Shown here in pieces: positions 14,476 to 19,110 of a stretch of DNA of 19,110 nt. Within the stretch, counting starts at the first letter, position 1, and the number at the start of each line of letters is the position of its first letter. A model generated the notes under the pieces. That model was not told where the DNA came from, did not search any database, and saw nothing but the letters and a program-made list of their open reading frames with translations. The stretch is from assembly GCA_035468285.1 (NCBI GenBank), contig DATISY010000051.1, positions 1 to 19,110 of the forward strand, written 5' to 3'. The DNA is from PALSA-555 sp035468285 (GTDB taxonomy: Bacteria > Actinomycetota > Acidimicrobiia > IMCC26256 > PALSA-555). Position numbers and translations under genes: made by a program.

Positions 14476-15752
14476 ACGGCGGCATCGGCGCGCAGCATCC
14501 CGACCGCGGGGGACACGAAGCCGGTCGTCCCGGGTGGTGGCGGCGCGAGGGCCTGCGCGCCGCTCACGATTTCGTTTTCGACCTGGGTCGGGGTGTCGTT
14601 CGGGCAGCGCTGGAAGATGAGCGCGGCGACGGCCGAGACGTGCGGGGTCGCCATGGATGTGCCGCTGAGGGGCCCGTACCCGGAAGGCGACGAGTGCGGG
14701 CGTCCGCTGTAGGGCACGGTGGAATAGATGTTGACGCCCGGCGCGGCGATGGTCACGTAGTCGTTGCTGTTCGAGAACCCGGCTCGGAAGATGCTCCCCG
14801 GATTCGTGGCATCCAGCGCCCCGACCGCGATGACGCCGTGGCCGTGGAAGGTCGGGAAATCCGCCCCGGCGTATGCGCCTGGGTACTCGGCGGTGTTGGG
14901 AAGCCCGTCGAGACAGAAGTTGTCCCCGCAGTTTCCGGCGGCGGAGACCACGACCGCGCCACGGTTGATCGCCACCTGGATCGCGATCTGCAGCACCGGG
15001 TCGGGTCCGGGTCCACCAAGGCTCATGCTGATGACCTTCGCGGCGCCGCCGGCAGGGTCGGAGGCCCAGAGGATGCCGGCCGCCACGCTGGACGTGCTGC
15101 CCGCGCCCCCGCAGTCAAGGACGCGGACGGGAACGATGGTGGCGCGCGGTGCGCCGCCGATGACACCGATCGTGTTGTCGACAGCCGCGATCGTCCCGGC
15201 GACGTGGGTGCCATGCCCGTTGCCGTCGACACGGGCGAAGCTGCTCGCCGCGTTGCCGAAGACGAAATCGTTGCCGACGGTGACGTTGCCCGCGAGATCG
15301 GGATGGTCGGCTTGGACGCCGGTGTCGACGACCGCGACCCGAACCCCCGTCCCGACGAGTGACGGGACCGCGTTCCACGCCGAGGGAAAGTCGACCTCGG
15401 CGGGCTGGAAGTCCGTCTGGAGACCTTGGGTGAAGGCTGGGTTGTTGCCCGGGGGGTTCACGACGTCGGCGTGGACGAGCTGGTCCGGACCGACCGCCAA
15501 GACGTGCCCCGTCTGGTTGAGCTGGGCCACCTTCATCCAGACCTGCGCGGGGTCATGGGCCTGGAACTTCACCACCGTGGGTTGAGCGCCCCCTTGGGCG
15601 ACGAGGGCGACCTGAGCGCCCGCGGCCGGCGCCGCGGACGCGGAGCACAGCGTGTTGACCGGCGGGGGTGGGGGGACGCATCCCGCCGCGGCGACGCCAC
15701 CGACCCCCAGGAGCAGCGCGAGCAGAGCGGCTCGGATACCTCGTGCGTGCAT
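14457..15752 (-). CDS. Secreted lipoprotein subtilisin-like serine protease (S8 family)
   Basis: The 431-residue protein begins with a signal peptide (MHARGIRAALLALLLGVGG) ending in a lipobox-like AAGC with Cys25, followed by PPPPPV, so it is probably lipid-anchored outside the membrane. Residues ~45-125 may be a pro-domain. The catalytic core has the complete triad: Asp143 in VAVVDTGVQADHPDL, His180 in GNGHGTHVAGT, and Ser366 in LSGTSMATPH. The oxyanion-hole Asn274 is in SAAGNCGDN. Several Cys pairs in the core (e.g. DCGG, NCGDNFC) suggest disulfides, as in extracellular subtilases. The ATG at 15752 is chosen for the signal peptide; the 61 upstream residues of open frame are not hydrophobic and overlap the bL37 promoter region. 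Substrate unknown. Confidence 0.93.
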   Translation of the reverse strand: MHARGIRAALLALLLGVGGVAAAGCVPPPPPVNTLCSASAAPAAGAQVALVAQGGAQPTVVKFQAHDPAQVWMKVAQLNQTGHVLAVGPDQLVHADVVNPPGNNPAFTQGLQTDFQPAEVDFPSAWNAVPSLVGTGVRVAVVDTGVQADHPDLAGNVTVGNDFVFGNAASSFARVDGNGHGTHVAGTIAAVDNTIGVIGGAPRATIVPVRVLDCGGAGSTSSVAAGILWASDPAGGAAKVISMSLGGPGPDPVLQIAIQVAINRGAVVVSAAGNCGDNFCLDGLPNTAEYPGAYAGADFPTFHGHGVIAVGALDATNPGSIFRAGFSNSNDYVTIAAPGVNIYSTVPYSGRPHSSPSGYGPLSGTSMATPHVSAVAALIFQRCPNDTPTQVENEIVSGAQALAPPPPGTTGFVSPAVGMLRADAAVSGVCP

Positions 15753-15865
15753 GCGTGCCGGCCCCCGGCGACTTCGAGTCGTGCCCCGCCAGTGACGTCC
15801 GCTGGCGCTGTGCCTCGTCCCCTGCAGGCCCGCGATCGTAGCAATGGGTTCCGTTTCGGACCGGC

Positions 15866-15871
15866 TACCCT
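15866..15871 (+). promoter_or_regulatory. Candidate -10 box (TACCCT) for leaderless bL37 gene
   Basis: GGCTACCCT is followed by 7 bases and then GTG, the same arrangement as metG. No Shine-Dalgarno precedes the GTG. A -35 element is not recognisable. Confidence 0.5.
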
Positions 15872-15878
15872 GCTCCCC

Positions 15879-15965
15879 GTGCCGAAGAAGTCGAAGAAGC
15901 GTCGCCTGCGGGCTCGCCGCAACAAGGCCAACCACGGGTCGCGCCCGAACGCGGGTCGCCGGTAA
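15879..15965 (+). CDS. Large ribosomal subunit protein bL37
   Basis: This is a 28-residue basic peptide starting PKKSKKRRLRARRNKANHG after the initiator and ending RPNAGRR. The KANHGxRPNA signature is that of bL37, the tiny actinobacterial 50S protein seen in mycobacterial ribosome structures. The N-terminal part differs from the mycobacterial sequence but is equally basic. GTG 15879 is the start because the -10-like TACCCT is 7 bases upstream. It is divergent from the protease gene and ends one base from the fetB stop on the opposite strand. Incorporation into the ribosome is inferred from the signature. Confidence 0.88.
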   Translation: MPKKSKKRRLRARRNKANHGSRPNAGRR

Positions 15966-15966
15966 G

Positions 15967-16740
15967 TCAGCCCGCCTCGGCCACCGGTACGAGCCGGTGG
16001 TCTCGAGTGAACAAGCGACGCCGGACGCCGAGACCCACGACGGTGGTCGTGGCGGCTACGGAGCCGAGGATGAGGTACATCACCGCGGCTTGCACCCGGA
16101 CGGCGTTGAGGGGGTCGACGCCGGCGAGGATCAGGCCGGTCATGGACCCGGGCAGGGCGATGAGCCCGACGACCTTCGTCGTCTCGATCTGGGGTGAGAG
16201 GGCGGTGCGCAGCGCGTTCCGGACGTAGGGCCGGGCGGCTTCCTCGGCGGGCTGGCCGAGCGCCAGGCGAGCTTCGATCTCGTCTCGTTTGTCGTGAAGC
16301 TCCTCGACGAGGCGCCGGGCCACGAGCACAGTGGCTGCCATCGAGTTGCCGATCATGAGCCCGGCGAGGGGAACGATGGTGCGGACGTTGACGGTGAACA
16401 CCCCGAAGCCGAACAGCACACCGAGGGTGAGAATCGCGGACGTCGCGAACGCGGTGAGCGCGAGCTGGAACAAGCCAGGTACCGCGGGGGCGCGGCGCGC
16501 GACCGTCCAGGCCGCGATCAGCAGCATGAGCGCGACCCACAGCCACGCCCACGCCGAGGACACGCCCGGTTGCAGCAGCGCGTCGAGGACCAGGCCGATG
16601 ACGAGGAGCTGGGCCAGGGCGCGCACCGCGGACCACGCGATGCTGCGTTCGAGGCCGAGTTGACGCCAGAGGGACAGCGCGACCGCGACCGCGACGAGGC
16701 TGGCGGAGATCCCGAGCCCGACCCAGCCGATGTCGGTCAC
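15967..16740 (-). CDS. fetB: FetB-like ABC transporter permease (UPF0014 family)
   Basis: In Escherichia coli FetAB is implicated in iron export and peroxide resistance. The 257-residue integral membrane protein has about seven hydrophobic segments and the family's characteristic central stretch: VRTIVPLAGLMIGNSMAATV, an amphipathic cytoplasmic loop (RRLVEELHDKRDEIEARLAL), then VVGLIALPGSMTGLILAGVD and the end RRRLFTRDHRL. The start is GTG 16740, overlapping the fetA stop in GTGA, so the two subunits are coupled. Substrate in this organism is inferred only from family membership. Its 3' end contains a stem-loop that may terminate the convergent bL37 transcript. Confidence 0.92.
   Translation of the reverse strand: MTDIGWVGLGISASLVAVAVALSLWRQLGLERSIAWSAVRALAQLLVIGLVLDALLQPGVSSAWAWLWVALMLLIAAWTVARRAPAVPGLFQLALTAFATSAILTLGVLFGFGVFTVNVRTIVPLAGLMIGNSMAATVLVARRLVEELHDKRDEIEARLALGQPAEEAARPYVRNALRTALSPQIETTKVVGLIALPGSMTGLILAGVDPLNAVRVQAAVMYLILGSVAATTTVVGLGVRRRLFTRDHRLVPVAEAG
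15979..16002 (+). terminator. Stem-loop after bL37, inside the fetB coding end
   Basis: GGCCACCGG and CCGGTGGTC form a 9-bp stem (one G-U pair in plus-strand RNA) with loop TACGAG, 13 bases past the bL37 stop. It lies within the last fetB codons. No U-tract follows. Confidence 0.45.
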
Positions 16741-17453
16741 GGTTCGTCGACCTCGTCGTCCACCGCGAGCGCGGCGAGGAAGCGCCGCACGTCGGGCGGG
16801 CTGTCGGCTTCCAGGGTGGCGGCGGGCCCGGCGTGGGCGACGCGGCCGCGAATCAGAATCAGGACGTGATCGGCAAGCCGACGGAGCTGGTCGAGGTCAT
16901 GGGTGACCCACACGACGTTCACCGCGGTCTCGGCGAGACCCCGCGCGAGGTTCTCGAGCCCGAGGCGCGCCGCAGGGTCCACCGACGAGGTGACCTCGTC
17001 CATCAGGACCACCGCGGGCCGGGTGACGAGCGTGCGCGCGAGGCAGACCCGCTGCGCCTCTCCGCCGGAGAGGTCGGCGGCGGTGCGGCCGAGGAAGCTC
17101 GCGTCGAGCCCGACGGCTTCGAGGGCATGCACCGCGTCACCGTCGTCGAGCGTGGGCTCGGCGACGAGCAGGTTGGCGCGGACCGTGCCGGGGAAAGGGG
17201 TGGGGCGCTGGAAGACCATCCCGACGCGGCGGCGGAGCCGGAGGGGATCCTGCTCGGCGACGTCCTGGCCGCGGTACACGACGCGGCCGGCCGTCGGGAG
17301 CTCGAGTCGGTTGCAGCAGCGGAGCAGGGTCGACTTCCCGGACCCGGATGGGCCCGCGAGGACAGTGATGCCGTCGGGGGGCACCGTGCCGGTCGCGTCG
17401 TCGAGACGGGGCCGCCGGTCTCCGGCGACGGTGACGTGCTCGAAGCGGAACAA
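16737..17453 (-). CDS. fetA: FetA-like ABC transporter ATP-binding protein
   Basis: The 238-residue ATPase powers the FetB permease. All motifs are intact: Walker A GPSGSGKST (about residues 34-42), Q-loop VFQRPTPF, signature LSGGEAQR, Walker B VVLMDEVTSSVDP, and H-loop VWVTHDLDQL. The DEVTSSVDP wording is typical of the FetA group. The start appears to be TTG 17453: homology begins at FRFEHVTV immediately after, and no in-frame ATG or GTG lies nearby (the ATG at 17467 is out of frame). A 12-bp perfect palindrome lies 9 bases upstream. The preceding gene ends 68 bases away, so fetAB may have its own promoter. Confidence 0.92.
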   Translation of the reverse strand: MFRFEHVTVAGDRRPRLDDATGTVPPDGITVLAGPSGSGKSTLLRCCNRLELPTAGRVVYRGQDVAEQDPLRLRRRVGMVFQRPTPFPGTVRANLLVAEPTLDDGDAVHALEAVGLDASFLGRTAADLSGGEAQRVCLARTLVTRPAVVLMDEVTSSVDPAARLGLENLARGLAETAVNVVWVTHDLDQLRRLADHVLILIRGRVAHAGPAATLEADSPPDVRRFLAALAVDDEVDEP

Positions 17454-17462
17454 GGCAGTGTC

Positions 17463-17474
17463 ATCACCGGTGAT
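17463..17474. promoter_or_regulatory. Perfect 12-bp palindrome upstream of fetA, possible operator
   Basis: ATCACCGGTGAT reads the same on both strands and sits 9 bases before the fetA TTG. Its place, close to where transcription or translation would start, fits a dimeric repressor site. The regulator is unknown. Confidence 0.35.
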
Positions 17475-17521
17475 AGCCCAGTCTCGCGCTGCGCCGACGG
17501 ACGTCCCCGGGGGAGGCGTCG

Positions 17522-17947
17522 TCAGTCAGGTCTCGGCGCGGGGTCCCGCGCCGCAATCGCGATGATGAAGGCAGCCAGCACGACGGGGACCGCGAGGGTG
17601 ACGACCTCGGCCGGGCGGTCGTCGGCGGTCACCGCGCCCAGGTTGAACAGGTGGTACACGAGGTGCGGGACCGAGTAGACGATCCAGGCCAGCGCGGCGG
17701 TGACGGCCATTGATCGTGTGAACCAGATGCACGCCGCGACGGTCACGACGACGAGCGCCAGGTTGAGGTCGCCGACGTCGCGGACCAGGTGCTCGTTGTA
17801 GCGGCCGTCGGCCGCGGTCCACATGTGGCCGAGCCCGGGGAAGTCCGAGAAGAAGGACCGGGGGGCGATCGCCGCCCAGGCCCCGACGAACAGCCCGGTC
17901 ACCGCGAGGTAGCCGAGGGCGAGTCGGGCGGCGAGACGGCGACTCAT
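17522..17947 (-). CDS. Small four-helix membrane protein, function unknown
   Basis: The 141-residue protein has four hydrophobic helices at about residues 8-28, 60-77, 79-97 and 114-132. The first extracellular or cytoplasmic loop is distinctive: APRSFFSDFPGLGHMW, then DGRYNEHLVRDVGDLNLAL. I have seen this loop pattern in unnamed actinobacterial membrane proteins, but I cannot give a function. The ATG overlaps the stop of the oxidoreductase gene in ATGA, so it belongs to the same operon and is probably translationally coupled. Confidence 0.85.
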   Translation of the reverse strand: MSRRLAARLALGYLAVTGLFVGAWAAIAPRSFFSDFPGLGHMWTAADGRYNEHLVRDVGDLNLALVVVTVAACIWFTRSMAVTAALAWIVYSVPHLVYHLFNLGAVTADDRPAEVVTLAVPVVLAAFIIAIAARDPAPRPD

Positions 17948-18876
17948 CGGGTCGCTCCCGAGCGGCGGCTCTCGCCGATGGCGGCCCAGCCGTGGTGGGC
18001 GCTGGGGTAGGCCGGGTGCCAGCCGGTCGCGGCCCGGAACCGACCGTTGGCGACGCGTTGCGACGCGAGCAGCACCTCCGCGGGGCCGCCGGCGACGAGC
18101 CGCAGGAGCCAGGCGGGGGTGAGCCACAGCTTCGGGAGGTCGAACGCGCGGGCGAACGCGTCGAGGTAGTCGCGTCGCGTCAGGGGCTCGTCGTCGACGA
18201 CGTTGTAGATCCCGGACGGAGCCTCGAGCGCCGCGACCACCGCGGTGGCGACGTCGTCAGTGTGGATGGAAGAGAGGTACGCGTCGGCACGACCGACCAC
18301 GGTCGAGGCCCGGAACCGGGCGAGGCGCAGTCCCTCGTCCACCGAGCGGCTCGACGGTCCGTAGAACAACCCGAAGCGGAGCACGACGCCGCGACCGCCG
18401 CGTGCCCCGAAGTCGGTGACCAGCTCCTCACCCTCCAAGGTGGGCGCGAGGAACGGGCCCCGGTCGTCGGGGGTTATCCCCTCGTCGATCCAGCCGTCCC
18501 TGCAGTCGGGGTAGACGAAGGTGACGGACTCCTTCACGACGGTGCCGATCCCGTTGGCGCTCGCGGCGGCGAGGAGGTGCCGGGTGCCGTCGGTGCGGAG
18601 CCGGTTGTGGGTGTCCCATGCGCCGCGGCGGGCGGCCCGGGAGAGGGGCGGAACGTTCGTCGCCAAGTGCGCGATGACGTCGCAGCCCGCGGTGGCGTCC
18701 CGCACCGCGTCGGCGTCGAAGAGGTCGACGACGGCTGGCTCGGCGCCCGCGGCGCGCAGACGTGCGGCCTTGTCGGCGTCGCGGGCGACGGCGCGGACGT
18801 TGTGCCCGGCGTCGAGCATGGCCCCGACCGTGGTCGGGCCGATCGCGCCGGTGGCGCCGGTGAGGAACACCTTCAT
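17944..18876 (-). CDS. Atypical SDR-type NAD(P)-dependent epimerase/dehydratase-like protein
   Basis: The 310-residue protein has an N-terminal Rossmann fold with the extended/atypical SDR glycine motif TGATGAIG (residues 6-13). HLATNVPP follows at about 70-77 and ESVTFVYPD at 116-124. IHTDDVATAVVAALE and GIYNVVDDEPLT are typical of the substrate-side domain of epimerase-like SDRs. The catalytic Tyr-x-x-x-Lys is not visible: the expected place (around 141-150) reads GPFLAPTLEG. It may therefore bind NAD(P) as a sensor or act by another mechanism. ATG 18876 has an ideal AGGAGG (18884-18889) 7 bases before it. It overlaps the Rrf2 regulator stop in ATGA. Confidence 0.9.
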   Translation of the reverse strand: MKVFLTGATGAIGPTTVGAMLDAGHNVRAVARDADKAARLRAAGAEPAVVDLFDADAVRDATAGCDVIAHLATNVPPLSRAARRGAWDTHNRLRTDGTRHLLAAASANGIGTVVKESVTFVYPDCRDGWIDEGITPDDRGPFLAPTLEGEELVTDFGARGGRGVVLRFGLFYGPSSRSVDEGLRLARFRASTVVGRADAYLSSIHTDDVATAVVAALEAPSGIYNVVDDEPLTRRDYLDAFARAFDLPKLWLTPAWLLRLVAGGPAEVLLASQRVANGRFRAATGWHPAYPSAHHGWAAIGESRRSGATR

Positions 18877-19110
18877 CGCAGGACCTCCTCTATCCAGCTC
18901 AGTCCCTTCGCGAGGGCTTGCGGTGCCGCCGTCGCCGCGACCTGGCCGACGAGGTCCGCGATGGAGGTGCGGCGCAGCTCGGCGCGCCACGCGTCGTCGG
19001 CGCGTTGCATGACGACATGGATCGAGCAGGGGACCCGGTACTCGCGGGCCGCGACGCGTGCGGGCCCGTGGCGGCGGATCTCGGTGCAGCGGAACGACGG
19101 CTCGGCGCCG
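18873..19110 (-). CDS. Rrf2-family transcriptional regulator, C-terminal part (cut by window edge)
   Basis: Only the last 78 residues are in the window, beginning GAEPSFRCTEIRRHGP. The CTEIRR...VPCSIH pattern, followed by DDAWRAELRRTSIADLV, matches the C-terminal effector region of Rrf2 regulators. In relatives such as IscR, NsrR and RsrR, cysteines in this region bind an iron-sulfur cluster. Two cysteines are visible, 20 residues apart. The DNA-binding helix-turn-helix would lie beyond the edge. The stop overlaps the start of the oxidoreductase, so regulator and enzyme are coupled. Family assignment is by pattern and moderately secure. Confidence 0.75.
   Translation of the reverse strand, partial: GAEPSFRCTEIRRHGPARVAAREYRVPCSIHVVMQRADDAWRAELRRTSIADLVGQVAATAAPQALAKGLSWIEEVLR

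Noticed and set aside
1..19110. Mobile elements, toxin-antitoxin, defence or biosynthetic clusters
   Set aside because: No transposase, integrase, terminal repeats, nuclease/helicase defence genes or secondary-metabolism enzymes were seen. Gene content and order are those of a conserved actinobacterial core region.

Overview
The window is about 19 kb of very GC-rich chromosome that looks like a core housekeeping region of an actinobacterium. The class Acidimicrobiia is my best guess but is not proven by the sequence. Evidence for Actinomycetota is the presence of both small ribosomal proteins bS22 and bL37, an Rpf (resuscitation-promoting factor) cell-wall lytic protein, gene orders metG-tatD-rpf-rsmA-ispE and glmU-prs-rplY-pth-mfd that resemble mycobacteria, GTG/TTG starts, and genes that apparently begin directly behind a TANNNT -10 box (leaderless mRNAs). 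Almost everything is on the minus strand, so the regions below are listed from right to left, in the direction of transcription.

Right end (19110-15963): the C-terminal end of an Rrf2-type regulator overlaps an atypical SDR oxidoreductase, which overlaps a small four-helix membrane protein. Then comes a FetA/FetB-like ABC pair. bL37 is encoded on the plus strand and converges on fetB. Next (15752-13932) are a lipoprotein subtilisin-like protease and, convergent to it on the plus strand, a SnoaL/NTF2-like protein.

Middle (13931-6190): a YchF-like protein with a ruined GTP-binding site, rsmI, metG, tatD, an Rpf with a triplicated cytoplasmic N-terminal repeat, rsmA and ispE. They cover translation fidelity (RsmI, RsmA, MetRS), cell-wall remodelling (Rpf) and isoprenoid precursor synthesis (IspE). 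The bS22 gene (plus strand) converges on ispE across a perfect 10-bp stem.

Left end (5949-1): tRNA-Gln(UUG), glmU, prs, rplY (L25/Ctc), pth and the N-terminal half of mfd. These link cell-wall precursor (UDP-GlcNAc) synthesis, PRPP, ribosome assembly, peptidyl-tRNA recycling and transcription-coupled repair.

No mobile element, CRISPR array or defence system was seen, and no gap exceeds 300 bases. The main points for a second look are the degenerate YchF, the Rpf repeat, the two tiny ribosomal protein genes, and a recurring GGTANNCT-type core promoter placed 7-8 bases before start codons.
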